The notes beneath the pieces are model-generated. The model had not been told where the DNA came from and made no database searches. It was given only the letters and a program-made list of their open reading frames with translations. The position numbers and the translations under genes are program-made. From the NCBI GenBank assembly GCA_016177845.1, contig JACOUO010000017.1:124001-188000 (forward strand): DNA of 64,000 nt. Direction: 5' to 3'. This stretch comes from Deltaproteobacteria bacterium (GTDB lineage: Bacteria > Desulfobacterota > GWC2-55-46). Of this stretch, positions 18,808 through 28,121 are shown piece after piece. The first letter of the stretch is position 1, and every line of letters starts with the position of its first letter.

Positions 18808-18810
18808 TGC

Positions 18811-19575
18811 ATGAACGAGCGCTTGAAGGTTCTTGTCGTGGACGACGATCGTAGGATGGTCAAAACCATATGTGATATTCTGAAGGTCGAAGGCTATACG
18901 GCCATACAGGCATATAGTGGAGATGAGGCCCAGCAAAAGGTAAGGGAGAATCATCCAGACTGCGTGATTATGGATATAAAGATGCCCGGGATTGACGGTG
19001 TGGAGGCCACTGCAATGATCAAATCTGTAAGTCCCGACCTTCCCGTAGTATTGATGAGCGCATACGCTACCGAGGATCAAATCAATGAAGCAAAAAAACA
19101 AGGCGCCTATACTGTCCTAACCAAACCCATAGATGTCCAGCAAATACTATTTTTTCTTTCTCTACTCAGGAAGGAGGAGAGTATCCTCGTGGTTGATGAT
19201 GATCCGGCCTTTTCAAGAACACTCAGGGACATACTTCAGGCATCAGGATACAATGTTGATACGGAGGCTGATCCTGAAAAGGTACTGGGGCAGATGGAGC
19301 GGACCTATAAACTTGTCGTTTTGCTTGACCTCAATCTCGGCTCAGTGAACGGATTAGACATCCTGCAGGCTATCCGTGCAAGATATCCCGGGAAGCCGGT
19401 GGTTCTGATAACAGGATATAGGGAGGCAATGGCGTCCTCCATTGAAACGGGGCTGCAAATCGGCGCGTATGCATGTCTTTACAAGCCTTTTGCAATCGAA
19501 GAACTGACCGGAATAATAGAAGAGATCAGCCGCGGCAAACTGAAATCCCTGCTTGGCGAACCATTTAAAAGGTAA
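18811..19575 (+). CDS. Response regulator with two receiver domains, no output domain
   Basis: 254 residues. REC1 (~1-120) has the acidic VVDDD pair, phospho-Asp in CVIMDIKMPG, Ser in LMSAY and Lys in LTKPID. REC2 (~125-245) has ILVVDDDP, Asp in VVLLDLNLG, Thr in LITGY and Lys in LYKPF. Both look phosphorylatable. With no DNA-binding or enzymatic domain it is probably a relay or a protein-interaction regulator. It sits between the kinase and the diguanylate cyclase (gaps of 3 and 5 nt), which suggests a kinase - REC-REC - cyclase path. Confidence 0.92.
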   Translation: MNERLKVLVVDDDRRMVKTICDILKVEGYTAIQAYSGDEAQQKVRENHPDCVIMDIKMPGIDGVEATAMIKSVSPDLPVVLMSAYATEDQINEAKKQGAYTVLTKPIDVQQILFFLSLLRKEESILVVDDDPAFSRTLRDILQASGYNVDTEADPEKVLGQMERTYKLVVLLDLNLGSVNGLDILQAIRARYPGKPVVLITGYREAMASSIETGLQIGAYACLYKPFAIEELTGIIEEISRGKLKSLLGEPFKR

Positions 19576-19580
19576 ATGAT

Positions 19581-21047
19581 ATGCCTATTGACAAAATTCG
19601 TATCCTGATAATTGATGACGATGCAAACCTTAGTAAAACCCTTTCAGATATTTTGCAGGCTAAGGGATACGAAACATTTACAGCAAAAAACGGGGGAGAA
19701 GGGCTCAGCTTTTTGAAGGGGACTCCTGTAAATCTTGTTCTAATTGATCTAGGATTGCCGGATATCCCGGGTCTTGAAGTGCTGGAAAAAGTCACTGCTG
19801 ATTTCCCCTCCGCAAAAGCAATCATTCTTACCGGCAATGCCACTCTCGATTCCGCGATAGAGGCTACAAACCGAGGTGCATTTTCCTATCTGCTGAAACC
19901 ATACGATTTAGATCAGATGCTTATCCATATTAAACGGGCACTGGAAAAGCAGGAGGCTGAGGCAGAAAACGCACGGCAAAGTGACAGGCTCCGGACGATT
20001 AATGCCGAGTTGAATGCCCTATACGAGGTTTCTTTATCAGCAAGTCAAACTTTGGATCTTAGAGAACTCCTTTCTAATGTATTACACTCCATTACGAAAG
20101 CGGAAGTATTTCCACTTGAGACAAAAGCAGCGATATTTCTTGCCGATGAACAGAAGCTGCATCTTGCTTCGTTTGTCGGTTTATCGGAAACGGAATTAGA
20201 ACCGTGTTTTGAAATTCCCATGGGTAAATGTCTTTGCGGTCTGGCAATGACAACAGGAGAAATTCTGGTTTCAAAAAATTCGAAAGACGACCCAAGACAT
20301 TCTATATGTCATCCCGATGTTGTCCCTCATGGGCATATTGTTGTTCCCCTTAAAACATTAAACAAATTTATTGGTGTTTTGTCCTTATATATCAAAGCCG
20401 GCATAGATATCAGTGAGGGCCAGATAAAGCTCCTTTCCTCTATAGGAAACCAAATCGCCATAGCCATCGGCAACGCGCGGCTTTACGAAGAAACAAAGAT
20501 ATCATCGCTTTATGACCCCCTGACAGGTATTGCCAACAGGCGTTTTCTGCAGATACAATTAGACAAAAGCCTTGAAGCCGCACAACGATATAGTCAAGAA
20601 CTTTCTATTCTCATGATTGATATAGATCATTTCAAGAAATACAATGATCAATACGGTCATTCGGAGGGTGACAGACTTCTCGTAAAAGTCGCAGAGATAC
20701 TTTCCAGGGAAGTGAGAAGGGCAGATTGCGTTTTCAGATACGGTGGCGAAGAGTTTTTGATCATCCTGCCGGGAACCGGCACCTCATCAGCCAGTGAAGT
20801 AGCCGAGAGATTGAGAAAGGCTGTAGAGCATGATACCAGCGTCGCTATAAGTCTCGGCATTGCTTCTCTGCCATCATCAGTGGTAAAGATGGATGAATTC
20901 ATCGCGTACGTCGATAAGGCCCTTTACAGGGCTAAGCAAAAAGGACGGAACCGAATAGAAATAGCTAATCAAGAAGACTTCGACTCTACTGAGAAACTTT
21001 TTGAAATTCAAGATTACCCAAAGAGATGCATCCTACCCAAGCTGTAA
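19581..21047 (+). CDS. Diguanylate cyclase (REC - GAF - GGDEF)
   Basis: 488 residues. REC (1-120) has phospho-Asp in LVLIDLGLPD and Lys in LLKPYD. A coiled linker and a GAF domain (~165-310) follow. The GGDEF domain (~320-475) has active-site variant GGEEF at 388-392, which is functional in known cyclases. An inhibitory-site RxxD (RRAD) lies five residues before it, so product inhibition is expected. It makes c-di-GMP from GTP. It is the third gene of the operon with the MASE-type kinase. A weak terminator follows at 21059. Confidence 0.93.
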   Translation: MPIDKIRILIIDDDANLSKTLSDILQAKGYETFTAKNGGEGLSFLKGTPVNLVLIDLGLPDIPGLEVLEKVTADFPSAKAIILTGNATLDSAIEATNRGAFSYLLKPYDLDQMLIHIKRALEKQEAEAENARQSDRLRTINAELNALYEVSLSASQTLDLRELLSNVLHSITKAEVFPLETKAAIFLADEQKLHLASFVGLSETELEPCFEIPMGKCLCGLAMTTGEILVSKNSKDDPRHSICHPDVVPHGHIVVPLKTLNKFIGVLSLYIKAGIDISEGQIKLLSSIGNQIAIAIGNARLYEETKISSLYDPLTGIANRRFLQIQLDKSLEAAQRYSQELSILMIDIDHFKKYNDQYGHSEGDRLLVKVAEILSREVRRADCVFRYGGEEFLIILPGTGTSSASEVAERLRKAVEHDTSVAISLGIASLPSSVVKMDEFIAYVDKALYRAKQKGRNRIEIANQEDFDSTEKLFEIQDYPKRCILPKL

Positions 21048-21058
21048 TTATTAAATTA

Positions 21059-21086
21059 CCACGCCATAAATGGCGGGGATTTTCAT
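21059..21086 (+). terminator. Weak terminator after the cyclase gene
   Basis: CGCCAT pairs with ATGGCG around AA, extended by two C-G pairs past a mismatch. It is followed by ATTTTCATTT, an interrupted T-tract. It lies between convergent genes. Confidence 0.5.
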
Positions 21087-21159
21087 TTCCATAAAGTGAG
21101 CTAACGATAGGAAACGATTGCATCCGTGCCGGCATAAGCAAAGTGGTATGGAACATCTT

Positions 21160-21633
21160 CTAGTCTTCTATTATCCAAAAACGTATTCCGATAAGGTTAT
21201 GCAGTCTCTGGTTATAGCCATGCTTCTCCAATTCCCCGTCCTTAACTATTATATTCTCATAATGCTGTGTATATATCTCAAGGTATTTAAGCGGCCGTAT
21301 AAAGACCCTGTAGTCTATCTCAAGCCTTTGAACAGAACCGGCAGTCCACTTATCAGTCTGCTCAGGCCAGTATCCGCCCCAATAATAATTTGGAAGCAAT
21401 TCAGCCCCTAATACGCCGAATCCTTTTTTACTCTCGAAAAACGAGAACCTGAGCCCCAGCGAAGCTTTGTACCTGTCAACCTCCCGCACTCCTACGACCT
21501 CATTGTGGGGGGGCGCGAAGGAAAGGTCAAGATAGAGCTTCTCGATTTTGGCAGAGTGGGATTCATCTGGTGTGAATACCATACAGAGGAGCACAACACT
21601 TATTATGAACATGAATCTTAAGTAGTTCATCAA
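21160..21633 (-). CDS. Small exported protein, possibly a beta-barrel or lipid-linked envelope protein
   Basis: 157 residues. The first ~27 form a signal peptide (hydrophobic FIISVVLLCMVF, then polar, Ala-ending). The mature part has alternating aromatic/polar strands (LEIDYRVFIRPLKYLEIYTQ, LHNLIGIRFWI) ending in Trp-Ile-Ile-Glu-Asp. This is consistent with a small outer-membrane barrel. I do not recognise the family. It stands alone on the minus strand between two kinase genes. Its upstream region is shared with the next kinase. Confidence 0.6.
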   Translation of the reverse strand: MMNYLRFMFIISVVLLCMVFTPDESHSAKIEKLYLDLSFAPPHNEVVGVREVDRYKASLGLRFSFFESKKGFGVLGAELLPNYYWGGYWPEQTDKWTAGSVQRLEIDYRVFIRPLKYLEIYTQHYENIIVKDGELEKHGYNQRLHNLIGIRFWIIED

Positions 21634-22325
21634 TCGCCTTCAACTGTTTTTTTAAAACCGGATAAAAAAACAAACAGAATCATCTCAAGACTTTTATGAT
21701 TGTTTTACTGAAGTATTAAGGGAAAACCGGCGGAATGGTTTTTTAGGGGTGAATAGCGCGGGTGCTTGCCGGAATTTTATCAGGAAATAAGTTTATACCA
21801 GAAGAGACAAGTGTCAAGAGAACGGGCCGCAGAAAGATACGCCCTTGAAAAGTATAAGCCATAAGTGTTGGCAGGTTGGCCCTAATGGTCTTTGGGCCTT
21901 GGGGCTAATAATATAAACCTTTTTGCATAAACAGCCCTGAACAAGAATATCCCCCATATTCTGATAAATTAGAGATTTTCTAATCTTTCAAATAGTTGTA
22001 TAATCTTCTAAAGAAAATACCGGATTGAATTACATTGAAGCCCTCTGTTTAGAAGGACCTTTATATGGCCGTCATTCTAAAAACAAAGATAATCGCAGGC
22101 TCCTTTTTCATCCTGACCTCTTACCTCTATACCGCTTTCGAGCCGGCTCCTATGAACAATCTTACGGCACTTTTGAGGTCAATAATGACCTGATAAATGT
22201 TCCCTGCATAAAAAGAATGCGTGGCAAGTGAATAATCACAGGCATATCTACTGACGGTATCTTTAACGCAGAAGCCAAACGAGGGCACTGAGTTTTCAGG
22301 CAGATAATCTATCTAAGGGGGGCGA
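21634..22325. other. Divergent intergenic region before the second MASE-type kinase
   Basis: 692 nt without an intact gene. It contains a small inverted repeat near 21890 (GGCCC...GGGCC), a TATAAT box at 21999 inside the motif CAAATAGTTGTATAAT shared with 16622-16636, and the relic described separately. The last bases before the kinase hold the SD AAGGGGGG. Confidence 0.55.
22065..22193 (+). pseudogene. Relic of the 5' end of a membrane sensor gene
   Basis: A 42-codon reading frame begins MAVILKTKIIAGSFFILTS, which looks like the cytoplasmic start and first membrane helix of a chemoreceptor or sensor kinase. It then loses sense and stops. The matching stretch at ~16675-16770 lacks the start codon and has a one-base deletion, and each copy sits upstream of a MASE-type kinase. 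A short functional membrane peptide is an alternative, but the frameshift in the sister copy favours decay. Confidence 0.42.
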
Positions 22326-25268
22326 ATGAACGCTGCTTCAAAACACCCGATAGCCATGTCTTTGACGGCGGGAGCAGTCCTTGTTTCAGCCGTAGCAGTA
22401 ATATTTTTCATATTCGTGGAACACCGGTTAATAAATGTTCCGCTCCATTCCACAGTAGAGGTCTTCGGCAGTTTCGCCGCTATCACCCTCGGAATAATAA
22501 TAATCTTACAAAAGAATGCGAAGTCGATGTTTCAGAGCGTCTGGGTCTCCTGCGGGCTCCTTTCGATGGGAATACTTGATATTTTTCACGGTATGACCGC
22601 TCCCGGCAATCTGTTTGTCTGGCTCAGATCCATTGCAGCCATGGCAGGCGGCATCTTCTTCTCCCTCGTCTGGTTAGGCCAGAGAACTAAATTTAAAAAA
22701 ACTCTGGCATACGGCGCATCCGCAGCGGCCATTTTAATAGGTATATTGTCGGTTCTGTTCCAGGAGGCGTTGCCTGCAATGATAAAAGAAGGCGCCTTCA
22801 CTCAAACCGCATGGGACATGAATATAGTGGCAGGTATTCTTTATATTGCGTCCACGCCAGCTTTCCTCAAAAGCTATTTCGATAAATCGGGAAACAGGGA
22901 TGACCTCATTATCTTCTCCATAAGCCTCCTTTTCGGGTTTGCAGGACTCCTGTTCCATTTCTCAGAACCATGGAGCACTTCGTGGTGGTACTGGCACTCC
23001 CTTAGGCTTGTAGCCCTTATAACGGTCCTCGCTTATGCGCTTGTCTTCTTCAAGAATGCGGAGGACAAATACAAAACCATCATACAGACCACAATGGAGG
23101 GTTTCTGGGTTGTTGATTCCAAAGGCCATTTCCTTGACGTCAACGATTCCTATTGCAAACTGACAGGCTATACGCGTGAAGAATTGCTGAAAATGCAGAT
23201 AAGCGATATTGAAGCAAATGAGACGCCTGAGGGGACTGCTCAGCATATATTATGGACAATAGAGCATGGCGCAGACCGGTTTGAAACGAAACACAGGAGC
23301 AAGGACGGTACGATTTTAGATTTTGAGGTTAGCGCAAACTATCTCGAAGATCAGTTTTTTGTTTTTCTCAGGAACATAACAGAGCGCAAGCGGACCGAAG
23401 AAGTGCTAAAGACCCTTTCCAATGCTGTTGAACAGATTCCCGCATCGGTGCTGATTGCAGATGTGAGCGGCACCATAAAGTATGTCAATCCGCAGTTTTC
23501 TCATACCACGGGGTATTCGCGTGAGGAAATAATCAGGGAAAAAACGAGTATTTTGAAATCTGACGAACATCCGCCTGAATTTTATGAAGCAATGTGGAAT
23601 ACAATCATCTCAGGGGCTACATGGCGGGGAGACGTCTGCATCAGGAAAAAAAATGGAGAACATCTTTGGGAACTGCAATCCATCACTCCGATCAGGAACG
23701 CAAAGGATGAGATAATTAATCTTGTTTTTGTAACGATAGAGGATATTGAGCGCAGGCGGGCGGAAAAAGCGCTTATAAAAAACGAAGCTCGTTATCATAT
23801 GGTCCACTCTACCGCCTTTGACGGTATAATACTCGCAGGAAGCGACGGCAAGATAACTGAATGCAACACGAGCGCTGAAAAAATATTCGGCTATGGTAAG
23901 GGCGAGCTAGTTGGAAAAGACATCATCTGCATAATTCCTGAACACCTCCGCCAGAGGCATCTTTCAAGCTTCAGGCGTTTTATCGAGATCGGGCAAAGCA
24001 ACATCCAGAATAAAATTATCGAGATAGAAGGGCTAAGGAGCAATGGTGAAGTCTTTCCTGTGGAGCTTGTAATTACCAGTTTTGTTCTAAACGGAGAAGT
24101 GACCTTTAACGGGACCATCAGGGATATTACCGAACGCAAGCGTTTTGAAGCTGCGCTAAAGAAAAGCCAGGCGAACCTTGCCGAAGCTCAGCGCATAGCA
24201 GGGCTGGGCAATTGGGAATGGGATATCATAAATAATACCATCGCCTGGTCGGAGGAGATTTACCGGATTTTCGGAAAAAACCCTGAAGAATTTCAAGTCA
24301 CATATGAAACATTTCTGAGTACTATCCATCCTGATGACAGAGATTTTGTAATGGAATCAGTTAACGAAGCGCTGCAAGGCGCAAAGACCTATAACATAGA
24401 CCATCGTATCTTGCTTCCCGATGGGACGGAACGCATCGTCCATGAGCAGGCGGTGGTTACATTCAGCTCAGATGGCAAGCCGGCCAAGATGTTTGGAACC
24501 GTGCAGGATGTTACCGAGTATCAAAAACTGCAGGCCGAACTTCTTAAGGCACAGAAACTCGAGTCTGTAGGGGTCCTTGCAGGCGGAATAGCACATGACT
24601 TCAACAACATACTTACAGCCATTCTGGTCAATCTCTTTTTGACAAAAAAATCGTTAAGCCCGAATGATCAGGCCTATGAAAGGATAACCAACACAGAAAA
24701 GTCTTTAGAGCGGGCAAAGGAATTGACTTGCAGGCTGCTGACCTTTTCAAAAGGCGGAATGCCTGTAAAGCAGGTCACCTCTGTCGTAAACCTTATTAGG
24801 TACTTCACTGATTATGCCTTGAGCGGCTCGAATATCCGGTGTGAATATATTATCCCCGAGGACTTATGGCCTGTCGAGATTGACGAACGGCAGATAAATC
24901 AGGTGATTCGCAATTTGGTGATAAACGCGGTGCAGGCAATGCCCGATGGCGGGGCTATCGAGGTTGGATGTAAAAATATAGCCTTGGAAAATGATAACGA
25001 AGTTGCGCCCCTGAAGGCCGGGGAGTACGTTATGATTTATGTCAAAGACCATGGGTCGGGCATAAAAAAAGAGCATCTGGCTAAAATATTCGACCCTTAT
25101 TTTACAACAAAGCAGACCGGCAGCGGGCTTGGGCTCGCGGCCTCCTATTCCATAATAAAAAACCATAACGGACTGATCGCGGTAGATTCTGAAGAAGGCG
25201 CTGGAGCAACCTTTACCGTATATCTGCCTGCTCCAAACATAGTGAAAAATACGAGCTACATTGCTTAA
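22326..25268 (+). CDS. Membrane sensor histidine kinase (MASE3-like - four PAS - HisKA - HATPase)
   Basis: 980 residues. Residues 1-245 are the same multi-helix membrane domain as the kinase at 16984 (LHSTVEVFGSFAAITLG). Four PAS domains follow (~250-360, 368-490, 495-615, 625-745), some with PAC ends of the DITERKR type. HisKA has H757 in [14 protein letters not shown]. HATPase has VINAVQAMPDGG and GSGLGLAAS. There is no receiver domain. The SD is AAGGGGGG. The paralogues share membrane and first PAS regions but then diverge, suggesting duplication followed by a swap of the C-terminal part. No cognate regulator is adjacent. Confidence 0.92.
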   Translation: MNAASKHPIAMSLTAGAVLVSAVAVIFFIFVEHRLINVPLHSTVEVFGSFAAITLGIIIILQKNAKSMFQSVWVSCGLLSMGILDIFHGMTAPGNLFVWLRSIAAMAGGIFFSLVWLGQRTKFKKTLAYGASAAAILIGILSVLFQEALPAMIKEGAFTQTAWDMNIVAGILYIASTPAFLKSYFDKSGNRDDLIIFSISLLFGFAGLLFHFSEPWSTSWWYWHSLRLVALITVLAYALVFFKNAEDKYKTIIQTTMEGFWVVDSKGHFLDVNDSYCKLTGYTREELLKMQISDIEANETPEGTAQHILWTIEHGADRFETKHRSKDGTILDFEVSANYLEDQFFVFLRNITERKRTEEVLKTLSNAVEQIPASVLIADVSGTIKYVNPQFSHTTGYSREEIIREKTSILKSDEHPPEFYEAMWNTIISGATWRGDVCIRKKNGEHLWELQSITPIRNAKDEIINLVFVTIEDIERRRAEKALIKNEARYHMVHSTAFDGIILAGSDGKITECNTSAEKIFGYGKGELVGKDIICIIPEHLRQRHLSSFRRFIEIGQSNIQNKIIEIEGLRSNGEVFPVELVITSFVLNGEVTFNGTIRDITERKRFEAALKKSQANLAEAQRIAGLGNWEWDIINNTIAWSEEIYRIFGKNPEEFQVTYETFLSTIHPDDRDFVMESVNEALQGAKTYNIDHRILLPDGTERIVHEQAVVTFSSDGKPAKMFGTVQDVTEYQKLQAELLKAQKLESVGVLAGGIAHDFNNILTAILVNLFLTKKSLSPNDQAYERITNTEKSLERAKELTCRLLTFSKGGMPVKQVTSVVNLIRYFTDYALSGSNIRCEYIIPEDLWPVEIDERQINQVIRNLVINAVQAMPDGGAIEVGCKNIALENDNEVAPLKAGEYVMIYVKDHGSGIKKEHLAKIFDPYFTTKQTGSGLGLAASYSIIKNHNGLIAVDSEEGAGATFTVYLPAPNIVKNTSYIA

Positions 25269-25394
25269 AAAATATTCTCATTTGAAGTTGAAATAAGAAA
25301 TATGGATATGAATCCGCTTAAGTTTTTGAGTATTTTAACTCAATCGCAAATATCGTTTGAGGGAATCTTATCCGCTGAGGCACGGGCTTCAATC

Positions 25395-27128
25395 TCACGG
25401 CAGTTTTGGGACGGGGAGAGCGCCTCTTGTAGACTTGGTGAGAAGCTCTTTGCACTTCATAAAACGCTCATCAATCAAGCCGTTCACATCTACAAGCCCT
25501 TCGAAGTTTCTGTTCAGCTCCTTAATCGGCCTGTCAGTCTTCTCGGCGACATCGGCTTTTATGCTCCTCTCGAAGGCAAGCATCTGATTCCTCAAAATTC
25601 CTCCCACGGCATTGCTTAGCACTCTATCGAGGTCTGAGTCGAGCCTCAGTTTGTAGTCCTTGATGTTTCCCTTCACGCCTGCGTCAAAGTTGAAGGCCTT
25701 CACACCTGATAGCGCGGAGGACATTGTTTCGAGGATAGCGTTCTTCTCGCCCTTGATTGCGGTATCTATCAATGCAGACCTTACTGTCGAGCCGATATTC
25801 GCGTCTATCGAATCGCCCTTCAGCTCCGCTTTAAGGTGAAAATCCGTTAATGCCTCTTTTATCGCCATCAGCATGTATTTATTGTCCGTTAGTTTAAAGT
25901 CATGGAGCCTGTAGCCTTTGAGCGTGAAATTTATGATGTCCCTGGGATTATACGGTGTGACCCTGTTTATCTCGCCTTCGAGGAGCGCGGAGGTAAGTCC
26001 CTTGAGCTTTTCGCCCGAAAGCCTTATCTTCATTGGGGCTCCTAATATATCCTGGTCCCCTGTTATATTTGTTATAAGGCCAGCTATGTCGCCCGCCGGG
26101 ATGTTTACAGAAACTGACGCTTTTCTGATGAGAAAATCGGGTAAAGGCCTATATTCTTTGAACTGGACATCAACGCCCTTTCCTCTTAGAGGTTTTTGAA
26201 TCTCGGCCCCGTTTGCCTTGCCTTCAGGCGAGACTATCTGGTTGACTTTTCCCCTCCATCTCAGCCCGTTATCAACCCACTCGCGAACCTTGCCGCCGAT
26301 AAAAAGACTGCTCAAGTTCGTAAGCCTATCCGGGGAGAAGGAATACTTATTTACGATTTTTTCAGCGTCTTTTCCTGGCGATGATGTTGCCTCTTCCATC
26401 CTTTTGCGGTAATTAGTCACATTGATGTTCATCTCGTCTCTCAAAGCGGCTATTCGTTTTAGCTGGTCCTGTATCTCGTTTTTAATGGCGAGCAGCTCTC
26501 CCGCCCTGCCTATGCCACCGAGGCCGCGGGCTGAGCGTTTGAGGCTCTCGATGCGGTCTTCGTATTCCTTTATCTTCTTCTCATCGGGAAGCGCTGAAAG
26601 CTGCTTTTCGAATCTGACCTTATCGGCCTCTATCTTTGTTGTCAGGTCCTCTATCTGCTTTATCGATCCGATATCTTCCTTTTTAAGGACCTCTTTTACA
26701 TCCGGAAGTTCAAAGGTAAGGAGTTTCAACGCATCCACTTCAGGACTTTCGGCCTTTTTTTGCCGGCCTACCGCCCCGGAGGCCTTGCGTTGAGTATTTA
26801 GCTTTACGCCGTCAACAGCCATTTCTTCTATTATGTATTTCTTCCTGATGAGGTTTGCGCCGTCGATGGTGAAAGAGATGCGTGCAACCTCGAAGGCGTT
26901 TTTCATCGGTTCAGCGGGGTTTGTGACCTGAACCCCAGAAAGCGTCAGCCCAAGAGGAAATAGTGAAAGGTCGGCATTATCAAGCTCTACCTTTGCGCCA
27001 ACAAGCGAGGTGCCGGTTTTTTCTATACGCCGCTCTATGAGGATATCTATAAGGAAATGCCAGAATACAAGCAGGATGGCAGAGATTATGAAAAAAGCTA
27101 TGAGCCCGTTCCAGCGGATCCATTTCAT
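25395..27128 (-). CDS. TIGR03545-family envelope protein (AsmA-like features)
   Basis: 577 residues. One N-terminal membrane helix (~9-30) is followed by a large periplasmic part. The region VELDNADLSLFPLGLTLSGV is of the AsmA/intermembrane lipid-transport style. A coiled coil lies around 155-235, and beta-rich segments occupy the remainder. The gene overlaps TIGR03546 by 4 bp, and these two families are typically neighbours. I know no defined function. The fold style hints at lipid or envelope maintenance. It is convergent with the kinase, separated by 126 nt without a strong terminator. Confidence 0.8.
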   Translation of the reverse strand: MKWIRWNGLIAFFIISAILLVFWHFLIDILIERRIEKTGTSLVGAKVELDNADLSLFPLGLTLSGVQVTNPAEPMKNAFEVARISFTIDGANLIRKKYIIEEMAVDGVKLNTQRKASGAVGRQKKAESPEVDALKLLTFELPDVKEVLKKEDIGSIKQIEDLTTKIEADKVRFEKQLSALPDEKKIKEYEDRIESLKRSARGLGGIGRAGELLAIKNEIQDQLKRIAALRDEMNINVTNYRKRMEEATSSPGKDAEKIVNKYSFSPDRLTNLSSLFIGGKVREWVDNGLRWRGKVNQIVSPEGKANGAEIQKPLRGKGVDVQFKEYRPLPDFLIRKASVSVNIPAGDIAGLITNITGDQDILGAPMKIRLSGEKLKGLTSALLEGEINRVTPYNPRDIINFTLKGYRLHDFKLTDNKYMLMAIKEALTDFHLKAELKGDSIDANIGSTVRSALIDTAIKGEKNAILETMSSALSGVKAFNFDAGVKGNIKDYKLRLDSDLDRVLSNAVGGILRNQMLAFERSIKADVAEKTDRPIKELNRNFEGLVDVNGLIDERFMKCKELLTKSTRGALPVPKLP

Positions 27129-27646
27129 AGCCTGCTCCTTAACTTGCTGAGGGTCATATAATACTCGTAGAACTTGCTCGCCATAATGGCCTGCATCAAA
27201 GGCGTCTTTGCGATCCAGGACAATACATGTTCGCGGTACTTTCTTATGCCGAGGTTAAGGGTCAAAAGTAATGGGATGAAGAGGACGAGAGAGAAAAGAA
27301 TGCTCCCCATGACAATCGAGTTATAAAAGTTAGAGAGCCTGAAAATTGTAATATTATAAAGCGAGGTCCATAGGCCCCTGAGCCCTTCAAATGCAAGCAC
27401 CTTTACGCCGATGAAATGGAAAAGCGGGTCAAGGGCGTATGCGAGGGTGGTGAAAAACGCAAGCCCAAGTATGAATGAAGAGAGGTTCACCCTCAGGACG
27501 AGGACGAGAAAAAAGACAAGGATATTGTGCAGGCTTAATAATGGCGTAAGCCCGGCCACCATCGAGAGGCACACGGCAAGGCTTATCTGTGCTGGCGCTG
27601 TTTCGGAATTCAAGACGACCAGGACCTTTGCCAACGTCCTTATCAT
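27125..27646 (-). CDS. TIGR03546-family membrane protein (DUF2062-like)
   Basis: 173 residues with several hydrophobic segments (about 20-50, 55-80, 105-130). It starts MIRTLAKVLVVLNSETAPAQ, typical of this family. SD AGGAGG lies five bases before the ATG on the minus strand. It is the upstream partner of TIGR03545, and the 4-bp overlap implies coupled translation. It is predicted to be an inner-membrane protein of unknown activity. Confidence 0.8.
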   Translation of the reverse strand: MIRTLAKVLVVLNSETAPAQISLAVCLSMVAGLTPLLSLHNILVFFLVLVLRVNLSSFILGLAFFTTLAYALDPLFHFIGVKVLAFEGLRGLWTSLYNITIFRLSNFYNSIVMGSILFSLVLFIPLLLTLNLGIRKYREHVLSWIAKTPLMQAIMASKFYEYYMTLSKLRSRL

Positions 27647-27663
27647 AAAAACCTCCTATAAAG

Positions 27664-27672
27664 ATTATAGCA
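27664..27672 (-). promoter_or_regulatory. Extended -10 promoter element for the TIGR03546/03545 operon
   Basis: On the minus strand the sequence reads TGCTATAAT, an extended -10, without a recognisable -35. The predicted start site falls at or just before the SD, so the leader would be only about ten nucleotides. Confidence 0.4.
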
Positions 27673-27852
27673 GAGGAAATCGAGGTGGATGCGATTGGTT
27701 ATTTAAGCCTTGACCTGCCCCCCCTTGTGGGTGTCCCCCCCTAAAAAACTGGTCGGGCATTAGAGCTTTTTTGAGAGAACCTCAGGGATATGGAAGGGGA
27801 GAGATTTTGTAAAAAGAGAAATGCGGCAAACCAGAATTCAAACTTGATTTCG

Positions 27853-27873
27853 TTATCCATCTCACCGTTTTTT
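27853..27873 (+). repeat. Intergenic word shared with 16301-16321
   Basis: TTATCCATCTCACCGTTTTT occurs here and at 16301. Downstream T-rich sequence and an ATATGAATC word follow in both places, with the hairpin of the first copy missing here. It lies in the 535-nt gap (27647-28181) that also holds the inverted repeat and the sigma54-like site listed next. No gene is visible in the gap. Confidence 0.6.
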
Positions 27874-28026
27874 TCTTTTTTTGTTTTTTAAGAGATTTTT
27901 AAGTTATCCATGACTGTTAGATATGAATCAACTTCGGATTTCGTTCAATATAATAATCTTTAAATTATTTATTTAGTTGCTTGCCGCTAAATGTTCGGTG
28001 ATGTTTCACGAATCAAAGATTAATGA

Positions 28027-28061
28027 TTGATATTTTTCCCTTTTTATGTTAAAAATATCAA
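28027..28061. promoter_or_regulatory. Inverted repeat upstream of hybrid kinase, possible operator
   Basis: TTGATATTTTT and AAAAATATCAA form a perfect 11-bp inverted repeat with a 13-nt spacer. A TATAAT box follows at 28067. The symmetry and position fit a regulator-binding site, but no regulator can be named. Confidence 0.4.
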
Positions 28062-28121
28062 TATTTTATAATGGTTTTTTTGAGTTAAGAAGGTATCGCG
28101 TTAGTGACTTAAGCGTTTTAA

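Noticed and set aside
22025-22231. 68-codon ORF across the sensor relic
   Set aside because: It reads the relic in the wrong frame. The frame shared with the sister copy is LKTKIIAGSFF from 22065.
27718-27741. Two C7 runs that might suggest a G-quadruplex on the minus strand
   Set aside because: There are only two runs, whereas at least four G-tracts are needed. Low complexity is a sufficient explanation.
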